In this document: one piece after another, positions 35,736 to 45,622 of the stretch | Layout of the letters: the number at the start of each line of letters is the position of its first letter | Numbering within the stretch: position 1 is the first letter of the stretch | Assembly: GCF_010882175.1 (NCBI RefSeq) | Contig: NZ_WKLH01000003.1 | Span: forward strand, 310,001-374,000 | Reading direction: 5' to 3' | Origin: Mangrovibacterium lignilyticum | GTDB lineage: Bacteria; Bacteroidota; Bacteroidia; Bacteroidales; Prolixibacteraceae | DNA length: 64,000 nucleotides | Position numbers and translations under genes: made by a program | Notes under the pieces: model-generated | What the model saw: the letters and a program-made list of their open reading frames with translations, nothing else | What the model was told of the DNA's origin: nothing | The model's database searches: none

Positions 35736-36824
35736 TTAAACGAATTTATTGCCTTTTTGTAAGCGAACATCATTCACAAAATGGCGGATGTGTTGTTCAT
35801 CTTCTTTGCGGCAAATCAGCAGCACTTCTTCCGAATCAACTACGATGTAGCCATCAAGGCCCTGCAAAATAGCCACTTTTCCATCGGGCATATTAACGAT
35901 GCTATTCTGCGTATCGTACAGGAACACACTGTCGCCTTTCACAACATTGTCTTCTTCCGTTTTTGGCTGCTGGCCATATAAAGCACCCCAGGTTCCTACA
36001 TCGCTCCAGCCAAAGTCGGCGCACAGTACATACACATTATCGGCTTTCTCCATAATACCGTAATCGATGGACGTATTTTGGCACTCCGAGTAAGTTTTGT
36101 TGATGAAAAAAACTTCGTCAGCCGTGCCGTACATTTTTTCACCTTTCGAAAACAGTTCGTGAATGTCGGGTAAGTGCTTTTTAAACGCTTCGCAAATCGA
36201 TTGGATTGACCAGATGAAGATGCCCGAGTTCCAGTAAAATTCGCCGCTTTCGAGGAAAATTTTGGCCATCTCGAGATTGGGCTTTTCGGTGAATGTCTTC
36301 ACTTTGTACAACGAATCGCTTTCACCATTGGCGACCTCGTTCTCAATTTGGATGTATCCGAAGCCGGTTTCAGGGCGGCTGGGCGGAATGCCTAAAGTTA
36401 ACAGGGCGTTGTTCTTGCTGGCAAACGCAATTCCCTTTTGCAGTTGCGATTGAAACTCCGGTTCGTTCAGAATCAGGTGATCTGACGGAGCGACAACCAT
36501 GGTGGCATCGGGGTTCATTTTTCTTACCCGGTTACTCGCATAAGCAATACAGGGTGCGGTATTTCGGCGTAGGGGTTCCAGCAAAATCTGGCTTTCCTGA
36601 ATCTCGGGTAACTGCTCGAGAACTAATTCCTTGTAATCTTGATTGGTAACAATAATAAAGTTTTCAACAGGGCAAATGTGCTTAAACCGGTCGAAAGTCA
36701 TTTGAATAAATGTGCGACCAGTACCGAGAATATCTAAAAATTGTTTCGGCATGGTGCTTTTGCTCAAGGGCCAAAAACGACTTCCAATACCTCCGGCCAT
36801 AATCACACAATACGTATTTTCCAT
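35736..36824 (-). CDS. manC: mannose-1-phosphate guanylyltransferase
   Basis: The 362-residue nucleotidyltransferase begins with VIMAGGIGSRFWPLSKSTMPKQF, the GTP-binding and catalytic signature. FTEKPNLEMAKIFL and WNSGIFIWS complete the sugar site. It makes GDP-mannose for glycans and exopolysaccharide. It lacks the C-terminal isomerase domain of the bifunctional AlgA/ManC type. An exact TAnnTTTG box precedes it; the divergent neighbour is mlaE. Confidence 0.95.
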   Translation of the reverse strand: MENTYCVIMAGGIGSRFWPLSKSTMPKQFLDILGTGRTFIQMTFDRFKHICPVENFIIVTNQDYKELVLEQLPEIQESQILLEPLRRNTAPCIAYASNRVRKMNPDATMVVAPSDHLILNEPEFQSQLQKGIAFASKNNALLTLGIPPSRPETGFGYIQIENEVANGESDSLYKVKTFTEKPNLEMAKIFLESGEFYWNSGIFIWSIQSICEAFKKHLPDIHELFSKGEKMYGTADEVFFINKTYSECQNTSIDYGIMEKADNVYVLCADFGWSDVGTWGALYGQQPKTEEDNVVKGDSVFLYDTQNSIVNMPDGKVAILQGLDGYIVVDSEEVLLICRKEDEQHIRHFVNDVRLQKGNKFV

Positions 36825-36850
36825 TCGTAAATCATTTGTACATTACAGAC

Positions 36851-36858
36851 CAAAGATA
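36851..36858 (-). promoter_or_regulatory. -7 box of manC
   Basis: The minus strand reads TATCTTTG, an exact TAnnTTTG, 26 bp before the ATG. No well-spaced -33 box. Confidence 0.55.
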
Positions 36859-37065
36859 CCATAATTCAAAACGGATTTTGGGGTGCCGGGTAGGTATTTC
36901 AGAACATGCCGGGGCGCAGAAAGGGGCGAATTTGTTGGAAACGCTCGTTCTTCTCGGATAATTTGTACCTTTAGCATGACTTGAGAAGCCAAAGTAGGGT
37001 GACGATTGAACACGAAAAAGCTTCCTTTTTGAAATTGAAAACCGAAACAAACAGATAACTGTAGC

Positions 37066-37803
37066 ATGAATTTCTTTTATCACGCCGGACGATATTTCTC
37101 CCTTTTAGCGAAAGTGTTTTCGCGGCCGGAAAGACATCGGATTTATTTGAAGCGCTTGTTTACAGAAATTGAAGCATTGGGGCTGGATTCCGTAGGGATT
37201 GTTGTTGTTATTTCCATCTTTATGGGTGGAATTATTACCCTGCAGCTGGCCTATAACATGGTCAATCCTTTTTTGCCGACCTACCTGGTCGGATTGGGAA
37301 ACCGGGATACCCAGATCCTTGAATTTTCGTCGACCATTATGGCTTTAATTATGGCGGGGAAAATCGGTTCCAATATTACGTCCGAAATCGGAAGTATGCG
37401 GGTAACCGAGCAGATCGATTCACTGGAGATCATGGGTGTGAATCCGGCGAGCTACCTGATTCTTCCTAAAATTATAGCGGTCGTATTTATTTTCCCTTTC
37501 CTGTATGTCCTCAGTGTGTTCTTCGGGATCATTGGCGGGCTGCTTGTCGGACCCGGGGTAGGTGCGATTACGGCTGCTGAGTACCTGAATGGGGTTCAGT
37601 ATTCGTTTGTTCCCTATTATGTTACCTTCTCGTTGATCAAGTCGCTGTTTTTTGGATTCCTGGTTGCTTCGGTTCCGGCCTATTTCGGTTATTTTGTTGA
37701 AGGAGGCGCTTTTGAGGTCGGAGCTGCCAGTACGCGAGCCGTTGTTAGCACCAACATACTAATTTTGGTGTTCGATCTAATTTTAACTCAATTGTTGCTG
37801 TAA
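37066..37803 (+). CDS. mlaE: MlaE family lipid ABC transporter permease
   Basis: The 245-residue inner membrane protein has about five to six helices and the MlaE motifs ALGLDSVGIVVVISIFMGGIIT, then SEIGSMRVTEQIDSLEIMGVNP, the coupling-helix region. It forms the membrane part of a phospholipid transport complex between the membranes. Its stop overlaps the start of mlaF by one base. The MCE-domain (MlaD) gene that usually follows is not here; porX lies next on the other strand. Confidence 0.94.
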   Translation: MNFFYHAGRYFSLLAKVFSRPERHRIYLKRLFTEIEALGLDSVGIVVVISIFMGGIITLQLAYNMVNPFLPTYLVGLGNRDTQILEFSSTIMALIMAGKIGSNITSEIGSMRVTEQIDSLEIMGVNPASYLILPKIIAVVFIFPFLYVLSVFFGIIGGLLVGPGVGAITAAEYLNGVQYSFVPYYVTFSLIKSLFFGFLVASVPAYFGYFVEGGAFEVGAASTRAVVSTNILILVFDLILTQLLL

Positions 37804-38573
37804 TGATCCGTGTTGAAAGTATCTATAAATCATTTGAAGGAAAGTCGGTTCTGCGGAATATCTCCACCGAATTTCTGAAAGGACAGACCAACCTGATTAT
37901 CGGGCGAAGTGGCTCGGGGAAAACGGTTTTGTTAAAATCGATTGTTGGCTTGCACGAAGTTGATGAAGGGAATATCTTCTACGACGATCGGAACTTCACA
38001 ATCATGAAGCCCAAGGTCCGGAAGAAACTTCGCCAGGAAATGGGCATGGTTTTTCAGGGGGGCGCTTTGTTCGATTCGCTGTCGGTGGCCGAAAATGTTC
38101 GTTTCCCGCTCGATATGTTTACGAACCAAACGCATGCTGAAAAGGAAAAACAAGTTGCTTTCTGCCTGGAACGAGTCAACATTAGCCCGGAAGCTTTCAA
38201 CCTTTCACCTGCCGAAATTTCAGGTGGTATGCAAAAGCGGGTGGCTATTGCCCGGGCGATTTCTCTGAACCCAAAATATTTGTTTTGTGATGAACCCAAT
38301 TCCGGTCTCGATCCGGAAACATCAATCGTGATTGACAGCCTGATTCATGAGATCACAACAGATCTGAATATTACCACCATTATCAACACCCACGATATGA
38401 ACTCGGTGATGGAGATTGGTGATAAAATTCTGTTCATCAGCGAGGGTGAGATGTGCTGGGAAGGTAACAAAACAGAAATCCTGCATGCTGAAAATAAAAA
38501 GCTTCAGGAATTTGTGTTCGCTAACCGCCAATATAAAGAAATGCGCGATGCGCGTTTAGGAAATGAAGCTTAG
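37803..38573 (+). CDS. mlaF: MlaF family lipid ABC transporter ATPase
   Basis: The 256-residue ATPase has Walker A GRSGSGKT (about residues 35-42), the signature ISGGMQKRVAIARAI, Walker B YLFCDEPNSGLDP and a switch histidine in NTHDM. It couples ATP use to the MlaE permease. It starts inside the stop codon of mlaE, so the two are translationally coupled. Two bases separate its stop from that of porX on the opposite strand. Confidence 0.94.
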   Translation: MIRVESIYKSFEGKSVLRNISTEFLKGQTNLIIGRSGSGKTVLLKSIVGLHEVDEGNIFYDDRNFTIMKPKVRKKLRQEMGMVFQGGALFDSLSVAENVRFPLDMFTNQTHAEKEKQVAFCLERVNISPEAFNLSPAEISGGMQKRVAIARAISLNPKYLFCDEPNSGLDPETSIVIDSLIHEITTDLNITTIINTHDMNSVMEIGDKILFISEGEMCWEGNKTEILHAENKKLQEFVFANRQYKEMRDARLGNEA

Positions 38574-38575
38574 CT

Positions 38576-40132
38576 TTATCCTTTCGGCGACAGTGTAATT
38601 ACCGGTACAATCATCTCTTCCATTGATACACCTCCGTGCTGGAAGGTGTCGCGGTAATACTGCACGTAATAATTGTAGTTATTCGGATAAGCCAGAAAAT
38701 CGTCTTTGCAGGCGAAAATAAACTTCGAGCTGACATTTCGGCCCGGCAAAAAAGCCTTCTCCGGTTGCGTAATTTCAAATACTTCCTTAGGATTGTAGTT
38801 CAGGTTTCGGCCCAGTTTGTAACGTAAATTGGTAACTGTTTCGCGGTCGCCCACTACTTTCAGGGCATTGTTTACCCGCACAGTTCCGTGGTCGGTCGTG
38901 ACCACCACCTTAATCTTGTTTTCGGCAAGGCTTTTCAACAGGTCAAACAGAAAGGAATGGTTGAACCAGCTAAGTGTCAACGATCGGTAGGCTTTTTCAT
39001 CGCTGGCCAGCTCTTTCATCACTTCCATCTCCGTGCGGGCATGCGAAATCATATCCACAAAGTTGAAGACCATGACCGACAAATCATTTTGCAGAATATT
39101 CGAAAGGGTCTCCTGTGATTTACGGATCGATTTCAGGCTGCCTACCTTTTCAAAATACAGCTTCTCTGTTCTTCCCATCCGGCTCATCTGTGCTTCGAGT
39201 AGTTCCCGTTCATGCGCATTTTTGTGTCCTTCATTGTCATCGTCGTCCCAATATTTCGGGTAAATGCGGGCGATCTCCGACGGCATTAAGCCGGCAAAAA
39301 TAGCATTGCGGGCATACATGGTTGCCGTTGGCAAAATACTGTAATAAAGCTCTTCCTCTTCGGTAACGAAATATTGGTTGATCACTTTGCTGAGCACGCG
39401 GAACTGGTCGTAGCGCAGGTTGTCGACAACCAACACAAAGACTTTTTCATTTTTATTCAGCAAAGGAAAAACCTTATTGCGGAACAGATCGGGCGACAAC
39501 AGCGGACGGTCGGCGTTATCCTTCTGAAACCAGCTGAGGTAATTGCTTTTGATGAAACGCGCAAAGTTACTGTTAGCCTCCAACTTCTGCATTTGGAGGA
39601 TTTCGTCCATGGCTGAGTCCTGCGATTCGCTCAATTCCAATTCCCAAAATACCAGTTTGCGGTAGACTTCTTTCCATTCCTCGTGGCTGAGGCGTTCGTT
39701 CAGCAACATACCGATTTTGCCAAATTCGCTTTGGTAGGCCGATGTTGTTTTGCGGGTCACCAACTCGTTCGAATCAACATTCTTTTTGATCGATAACAGG
39801 ATTTGTTTGGGGTTGACGGGCTTGATGAGGTAGTCTGCAATCTTCGATCCGATGGCCTGATCCATGATATCTTCTTCTTCACTTTTGGTGATCATCACTA
39901 CAGGAACATTCGGCTCAATGGTTTTAATTTCGTTGAGGGTTTGCAGGCCGGTCAGACCCGGCATATTCTCGTCCAGAAATATGATGTCGAAATGATTGGT
40001 TCTCACTAAATCGATGGCATCGGAGCCGTTGGTCGATGTGGCTACGTCGTAGCCTTTTTGTTCCAGGAATATGATGTGTGGACGTAAAAGATCTATTTCA
40101 TCATCTGTCCATAAAATTCGGATTGTCTTCAT
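38576..40132 (-). CDS. porX: PorX, T9SS response regulator with PglZ domain
   Basis: The 518-residue protein has an N-terminal receiver domain (residues 1-120; acidic D10/D11, phospho-acceptor D54 in FLDENMPG, K103 region IKPVNP). A helical linker follows, then a PglZ/alkaline-phosphatase-like domain with VVDNLRYDQFR, LPTATMYARNAIF and TTDHGTVRV as metal and nucleophile motifs. PorX controls type IX secretion genes together with the kinase PorY and sigma factor SigP in P. gingivalis, and its effector domain hydrolyses oligonucleotides. The PorW-like gene lies directly upstream on the same strand. Confidence 0.95.
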   Translation of the reverse strand: MKTIRILWTDDEIDLLRPHIIFLEQKGYDVATSTNGSDAIDLVRTNHFDIIFLDENMPGLTGLQTLNEIKTIEPNVPVVMITKSEEEDIMDQAIGSKIADYLIKPVNPKQILLSIKKNVDSNELVTRKTTSAYQSEFGKIGMLLNERLSHEEWKEVYRKLVFWELELSESQDSAMDEILQMQKLEANSNFARFIKSNYLSWFQKDNADRPLLSPDLFRNKVFPLLNKNEKVFVLVVDNLRYDQFRVLSKVINQYFVTEEEELYYSILPTATMYARNAIFAGLMPSEIARIYPKYWDDDDNEGHKNAHERELLEAQMSRMGRTEKLYFEKVGSLKSIRKSQETLSNILQNDLSVMVFNFVDMISHARTEMEVMKELASDEKAYRSLTLSWFNHSFLFDLLKSLAENKIKVVVTTDHGTVRVNNALKVVGDRETVTNLRYKLGRNLNYNPKEVFEITQPEKAFLPGRNVSSKFIFACKDDFLAYPNNYNYYVQYYRDTFQHGGVSMEEMIVPVITLSPKG

Positions 40133-40311
40133 ACAGCTTCAATCTAGATGAGGTAGGATCTTTTCCAATAACAAGATGCCCTACATTAATTTCGTTATTA
40201 AATGATGTATCCCTTCATCATATTCCGAATAATTGGTATTCGTAACCCCTCGAATCCCTTAATAATAACAAAATAATGCGAGCTATGCCGATACTTAACA
40301 AAGATTAACCC

Positions 40312-43300
40312 TTAATTCGCCAGGTAAACAGCTTTGTATAATTTCAGATAATCAGTTAAATCGGTGTTTTTAAGAAGGATGTCGTAGTTTGTTTTCGTTA
40401 TTATAAAGTTTCGGTATTCCAATTCTCCCAGTGGCCCGTAAACATTGCTGTCGCGTACCATCCCTTTCAGGTAATCCATGGCCGAATCTTTTCCCGCGAA
40501 GGCAAAAACACGGATGATTAAATGTCCTGAATCGAATGGACGGGACTCAATTTTTAAGTTGCCTGAGGGGTCGGCTGCGCTGTTGTGCGCTTCAATGGCA
40601 TCAAGCAATTTATCCTGATCAACAGCCTCAGGAACGAGCAGAATGAATTCATGTTCACCTTGTGTATCGGTGTTGAATGCTCCAGCATAAGCCGGTTTTT
40701 CTTCAACGGCTTCAACCGTTGTTTCCACTTGAGCTGCCGGTTGTGCCTGGTTGCTGATTGCCTGTCCGCTGATGTAATATTCGCGGAAGAAATCCATATA
40801 GTCGTCCACCGTCTTACCTCCCATCACTTTGATCAGGTTTTCGTCGCTGACAATAAAGTTACGATAGCTACGCTCACCCAGGTCGTTAAACAGGCTGCGG
40901 TCCGTAATTACCTTCCGGAAATAAGCCATCGCCTGTTTGGCCGAATTCAGTGGACTGACAGCCAATAACTGATATTCACCGAAGGCTTTCGTTGTTACAG
41001 TTAGATCCTGGTCCGAAAATTCATCTTTATTGAATTTACTGAACTGGCTGATCATACTTTTCAGGTTGAACTCCGTGTCTTTGACAGCGATGACAAAATT
41101 GTGCGGCGCGTCCGGCGTCCGGCTGTATAATTCTTGGCGGGTGTCAGGTTTCACCATCACAAAGCTGCCCCGTTCTTCCAATTGGAGTTCTTCCTCCAGT
41201 GCTTTAGCCATCAACTCTTCCGGTTCCGGAAGTTCATCTTCAGGGAAGTCTCCGCCAATGAAACGGCTATAGTTTTTCAGGAAGAACTTGAGGTAATCTT
41301 CGGTGTTGTGATCTGCTTTCAATTCCCGGTAATTGTATGTTGAGGTCACAAAGTTCACATAGTCAACACCTGTCAATGTTTTATAAACCTCTCGTTTGCG
41401 AATAATGGAACGGAAGTAAATGAGTGCCTGTTCTTTGTTTTGCAGCGAACGAACCGTCAGTAAGGTGGTGTTGGCATTCAGGTATTCTGTTTCAATATCG
41501 AAGTCGGTTTTCATGTAATGGTCGATGTTGTAATTGGCAATATCGAACTTCAACCGGTTGATATCAACATCGGCTGAACGATCAAATGCAATCACAAAAT
41601 AGTGGATCAGTTCCTGGTCGTAGGAGAACTTGCCGTTAAACTCATCCTGAGCTGAAAGATCTTCAGCAAGCAACTCATCGTTGACAATTTCATTATTCAG
41701 GTATCCCGAGGCCACCAGCTTTTGGTAGTCGACCAGGGTACTATCAGAAATAAGTTTGCGAATTCGTTCCGCAACCGGTTTCACCGGTGATTTTGGGTAA
41801 TCGGCCATATATTGATCCAGCAGCTGGCCAAAACGGTTGAAGTCGCTGCTTTCGCCCTGACCAATGGTTTCGATGAAGGCGATTTTCGGAATCAAGGTGC
41901 TGTCGGGTTCCATGGTCCTGGCTTGGGCGGCCAGTTGTCCGGCCTGGGCATAACTACCGGTTTGGTATAGGTTGAAAGCCTGCTGGTACAACCGGTTGAT
42001 GCTGTCTTTGTGAGCTTCCAGTTCGATGAAATAATTCGGATTCACGAGGTATTGCGCATACTTGCTATCCGGATATTGATTGACAATCAGGTTCCGGTAA
42101 TAATTGGATTTGCTGTCTTTACCGATTTTTGCGTACAAATCCCACAGTTCGAAATAAGTTGACAGTTGGTAAATATTGTTGTCGTAACGGTTCAGCAGTT
42201 CCTCGTATTCATCAATAGCCATCTGGTAATTCTGATAGTCAGTTTTGAATATGCGTCCTGCGTTAAACAAGGCATCGCGGATTAGGATGTTCGAAGCCCG
42301 CATGGACTCTTCAGTCAGCGGTAGATCCTGCAGGTAATATTCCCGGCTCAATTTGTCATTGATTCGCGGAACTTCGGCAACTTTTTGGGTGGTGTCCTCG
42401 GCTGCTTCAGCTAATTCATCAGATGGAAGTTCCGAAATCTGGCTCTTGTTTTTTCGTCTCCAGTTGTCTTCCAGTTTCCGTTTCCCCCAAGTTTGTTCAA
42501 ATTCGTTTTTTCCGAGCGTCACCGTCGACGGGTTATAAAAGTACCAGCCCGAACCTTGTTTTTGGCTCAGTCCCAATCGCGATTGGTTCATCCGGTAAAA
42601 GTTGCGATCCATCTGTTCCTGGTTCTCCTGCTGTTTTCGACGCAGTTCCGCATCACGCTCTTCCTGAATCCAACCGGCAATCTTACTGTTTCGATCTGCA
42701 TCGCTCATCAAAGCCAGCGTCTGCAAACTATCTTCCCGTTCAATGGTGAGTAAATTGTCGGTGAGCATGGTCAGACTTTGGTGACGATCAGAAATGAAGG
42801 CATAGTTCGGGTAATCGTCGTCGATGACCGACATGGCGCTGTCGTAATAAGCCCGTGAATCCCGGTAATTCTCTTCTTCAAAATAGATATCAGCCAGGGT
42901 GAGGCAGGAGAGCGCCCGTTGGAAATCGTTCGAAACACTGACTGCAGCTGATTTCCGGTAGTTGTCGACGGCTGAACTTTTGTCGCCGTGGCGGCTGTCG
43001 ATTTTAGCCAGCGCATAATAGATTTGATCCTGGAACTCGACATTTTTTTCGTCCCGGAGCATCTTGTGCAAGGTCTTTTTCAGCTTTTCAATATCTTCCG
43101 ATTCGGTGAATACGCCGGCAGCATTAATGCGGGCATTGAAGGCCATGATGTACGACGGATTCAGTTTGGCAACCTCCAGAAATGTTGCGACGGCCAGTTC
43201 GTTGTTCCCCGTTTCTTTGTATAACTGGGCCAATATGTATTTGTAGCGGGCCTTCTCTTGTTTTTTGAGCGGTTTGTTCAGGACACTCTTGAGTGCCGGA

Positions 43301-43995
43301 ATGGTTTCTTCGTATTCGTATTGTTTCAAATGAAAATCAGCCATGGCCAACGAAAAGTCCTGATCCAGGTTTTTCGGGAAATCCATGCTGCCATCAATCT
43401 CTTTAATCACTTCCTGCGCTTCGGTGTAGCGTTCCTGTTCCGAGTAACAACGGATTAACCAAACTAAAGCTTCGTAGCGGGTTGGCTCTTCGGGGTATTT
43501 GCGAATTACATAATTGAAATTCTCCATGGCCTGGGGAAACTTCTTCTGGTAGAAATAGGCAACTCCCATCATGATGTAGCTATCGTCAACCCATACATTG
43601 TATTCATCTTTGCTGGCCAGGTTTTTATAGGCAGCAGTCCGGTTTTTTCGCCGCTTTGGCTTTTGCGTAACGGAGTGTATTTTGATGAGTTTCGAGGCTT
43701 TCTGAATGGCGTAGTCCATCTCGGAAGAAGCAATGAGTTCCGTTCCGCTCATGCTCGATTTGTAGACCGGAAGAATTTGGGTGAAGTCGTCATCAACCGA
43801 TTGATCCATGCGCATTAATCCGGATTTGATGCTTTCTTTGCCATTAAAATAAATGTTGTAACGGGAAGTGACATTGTGATACGCACGGGTTACTGCCGTG
43901 TTTTTTTCAGTCGAACATCCGGCCAGGACGACGAACGTTAAAAGCAGCAAGAATTTATTTGAAAGAATCTTCTTCAATCCGGATTGTTTTAGCAC
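40312..43995 (-). CDS. porW: PorW/SprE-type TPR lipoprotein of the type IX secretion system
   Basis: The 1227-residue protein has a lipoprotein signal ending LAGC, followed by STEKNTAVTRAYHNVTSRYNIYFNGKES, the conserved start of PorW/SprE proteins. TPR-type helical repeats fill residues 100 to about 750. The C-terminal third has repeated alpha-beta modules (FVIAVKDTEFN, FILLVPEAVD, HLIIRVFAF). PorW/SprE is required for T9SS assembly and gliding in other Bacteroidota. The start is GTG 43995, or TTG 43977; no ATG is available. It lies 179 bp upstream of porX on the same strand, with a TAnnTTTG box at 44112-44119. Confidence 0.88.
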   Translation of the reverse strand: MLKQSGLKKILSNKFLLLLTFVVLAGCSTEKNTAVTRAYHNVTSRYNIYFNGKESIKSGLMRMDQSVDDDFTQILPVYKSSMSGTELIASSEMDYAIQKASKLIKIHSVTQKPKRRKNRTAAYKNLASKDEYNVWVDDSYIMMGVAYFYQKKFPQAMENFNYVIRKYPEEPTRYEALVWLIRCYSEQERYTEAQEVIKEIDGSMDFPKNLDQDFSLAMADFHLKQYEYEETIPALKSVLNKPLKKQEKARYKYILAQLYKETGNNELAVATFLEVAKLNPSYIMAFNARINAAGVFTESEDIEKLKKTLHKMLRDEKNVEFQDQIYYALAKIDSRHGDKSSAVDNYRKSAAVSVSNDFQRALSCLTLADIYFEEENYRDSRAYYDSAMSVIDDDYPNYAFISDRHQSLTMLTDNLLTIEREDSLQTLALMSDADRNSKIAGWIQEERDAELRRKQQENQEQMDRNFYRMNQSRLGLSQKQGSGWYFYNPSTVTLGKNEFEQTWGKRKLEDNWRRKNKSQISELPSDELAEAAEDTTQKVAEVPRINDKLSREYYLQDLPLTEESMRASNILIRDALFNAGRIFKTDYQNYQMAIDEYEELLNRYDNNIYQLSTYFELWDLYAKIGKDSKSNYYRNLIVNQYPDSKYAQYLVNPNYFIELEAHKDSINRLYQQAFNLYQTGSYAQAGQLAAQARTMEPDSTLIPKIAFIETIGQGESSDFNRFGQLLDQYMADYPKSPVKPVAERIRKLISDSTLVDYQKLVASGYLNNEIVNDELLAEDLSAQDEFNGKFSYDQELIHYFVIAFDRSADVDINRLKFDIANYNIDHYMKTDFDIETEYLNANTTLLTVRSLQNKEQALIYFRSIIRKREVYKTLTGVDYVNFVTSTYNYRELKADHNTEDYLKFFLKNYSRFIGGDFPEDELPEPEELMAKALEEELQLEERGSFVMVKPDTRQELYSRTPDAPHNFVIAVKDTEFNLKSMISQFSKFNKDEFSDQDLTVTTKAFGEYQLLAVSPLNSAKQAMAYFRKVITDRSLFNDLGERSYRNFIVSDENLIKVMGGKTVDDYMDFFREYYISGQAISNQAQPAAQVETTVEAVEEKPAYAGAFNTDTQGEHEFILLVPEAVDQDKLLDAIEAHNSAADPSGNLKIESRPFDSGHLIIRVFAFAGKDSAMDYLKGMVRDSNVYGPLGELEYRNFIITKTNYDILLKNTDLTDYLKLYKAVYLAN

Positions 43996-44111
43996 TTTAG
44001 GATAAACTGAATATTGCTGATATTATTGCTTGTTACAGGCTAAAAACCGAATGAATTCCCCACCTTGTTTTCCCTTTGCCACTCGTCTTTTTGCTTGCTT
44101 ACACAATAATA

Positions 44112-44119
44112 CAAAAATA
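44112..44119 (-). promoter_or_regulatory. -7 box of porW
   Basis: The minus strand reads TATTTTTG, an exact TAnnTTTG. It predicts a leader of about 110 nt. Confidence 0.5.
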
Positions 44120-44369
44120 GGGTGAAAATGCAGGCTTTTTTATGTCCGGTTACGCTCGGGCAGTTCCTGGAATAGCCATCCTTCCCCGGAAGCTATGAAC
44201 GGGTAATGTTCATTAAACTGTGTCAATTGCTTTTGCAGCGTTCTGCGAATTTAATAATCAACTCTTGCTTAACTTGCCCCCAGTAGGCTGGTTTAGCTGA
44301 CTGAACAGGCAATGCTTAGATATTGCCCTGTTTTAACGAAGGTGATGCCGGTATTTTCGGAAACAAAAA

Positions 44370-44402
44370 CTCCCGCAACCAACTTATCGCGGGTTGCGGG
44401 AG
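44370..44402 (-). terminator. terminator of the holB-ricT-gldH-trmB-mrp gene row
   Basis: CTCCCGCAACC (44370-44380) pairs perfectly with GGTTGCGGGAG (44392-44402). On the minus strand it is followed by TTTTTGTTT. Confidence 0.9.
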
Positions 44403-44433
44403 TGCTGTAGTGCTATTTTAAGTTGAAGTGTCC

Positions 44434-45549
44434 TTATTTGCGGCTTACCTTCACTTTTTTAGTCGGATCTTGTTCGGCATTGCGGCGTTCAACTTCCCGA
44501 ATGGTATTGGCTGCCAGTTCAAGGAAGGCTTTGCCCATCGGTGAATGCTCGTCTGAAGCAACGGGGGTACCTTCGTCGCCACCTTCGCGGATGCCCTGTA
44601 CAATGGGGATTTGTCCGAGTAATGGGATTTGCAGTGCTTCGGCTAAATCTTTTCCGCCATCCTGTCCGAAAATGTAGTATTTGTTATCGGGCAGTTCTTC
44701 GGGGGTAAACCAAGCCATGTTTTCAACCAAACCTAATACAGGTACATCGACCGATTTACTGCGGAACATGCTCACGCCTTTCACGACGTCGGCCAGCGCC
44801 ACATCCTGCGGTGTGGTTACGATGATGGCGCCCGTAACCGGAACGGTTTGTACCAGGGTAAGGTGAATGTCGCTGGTACCCGGAGGAAGATCGATGAGCA
44901 GGTAATCGAGCTCGTCCCAAAAACCATCTTTGATTAGTTGTTTTAAGGCATTCGAAGCCATCGGGCCGCGCCAAACCAAAGCGTCCTCTTGTGAGACGAA
45001 GAAGCCGATCGACAACATCTTCACGCCAAACTGCTCAACCGGGTGAATCATTTCTTTGCCATCGACAACCAATCCTGCCGGACGCTCGCCTTCAACCCCA
45101 AACATTTTAGGGATAGACGGACCGTAAATATCGGCATCGATTAAGCCAACTTTAGCGCCTGTTTTGGCTAAAGAGACAGCCAGGTTAACCGAGATGGTTG
45201 ATTTTCCGACACCACCCTTACCAGATGATACGGCTATAATATTTTTTACTTTGGGCAAAATGGGGCGTTCCATCTGGTGAATTGCTTTTGCCGTGATGTT
45301 TCCTCTAATTTCAATATCGGAACCCAGTTCCTGCATCAAAATGTCTTCGCAGGCTTTGATGACCACTGGAATATTCTGATCGTCGGAACGCTGAAAGACC
45401 AGTGAAAAAGTGATTTTTTTCCCGGCGAGACGGATTTCCTGAACCATATCCATGCTGACGATATCTTCTTTCGAGCCCGGATAGAGCACCTTGCGTAAGG
45501 TGTCGGTTACATTTTTCGGAACAATTATTTTGCGTGGTGCTTCACTCAT
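44434..45549 (-). CDS. mrp: Mrp/NBP35 family iron-sulfur carrier ATPase
   Basis: The 371-residue protein has an N-terminal MIP18-like domain (residues about 1-90) and a P-loop domain with the deviant Walker A SSGKGGVGKST (about 108-118). DADIYGPSIPKMFG and DLPPGTSDIHLTL follow. It loads and transfers Fe-S clusters. The CxxC pair often found near the C-terminus is not seen. It is last in a six-gene row read from holB. Confidence 0.94.
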   Translation of the reverse strand: MSEAPRKIIVPKNVTDTLRKVLYPGSKEDIVSMDMVQEIRLAGKKITFSLVFQRSDDQNIPVVIKACEDILMQELGSDIEIRGNITAKAIHQMERPILPKVKNIIAVSSGKGGVGKSTISVNLAVSLAKTGAKVGLIDADIYGPSIPKMFGVEGERPAGLVVDGKEMIHPVEQFGVKMLSIGFFVSQEDALVWRGPMASNALKQLIKDGFWDELDYLLIDLPPGTSDIHLTLVQTVPVTGAIIVTTPQDVALADVVKGVSMFRSKSVDVPVLGLVENMAWFTPEELPDNKYYIFGQDGGKDLAEALQIPLLGQIPIVQGIREGGDEGTPVASDEHSPMGKAFLELAANTIREVERRNAEQDPTKKVKVSRK

Positions 45550-45622
45550 ACTAGTTTATTTTGCGATGTCGCTTATGCGGCAAAATTTATTATCAATTTG
45601 CTGCGATTGCTTTTGCAGCTAT

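Larger units (their letters stand above)
43996..44433. other. intergenic region between mrp and porW
   Basis: 438 bp with no gene. It contains the porW -7 box and, on the left side of mrp, a strong terminator. The middle, 44130-44360, shows nothing I can identify, and no 21-bp periodicity. Confidence 0.5.

Noticed and set aside
43996-44360. small RNA gene or further 21-bp array in the porW upstream gap
   Set aside because: No 21-bp phase and no recognisable RNA structure apart from the mrp terminator.
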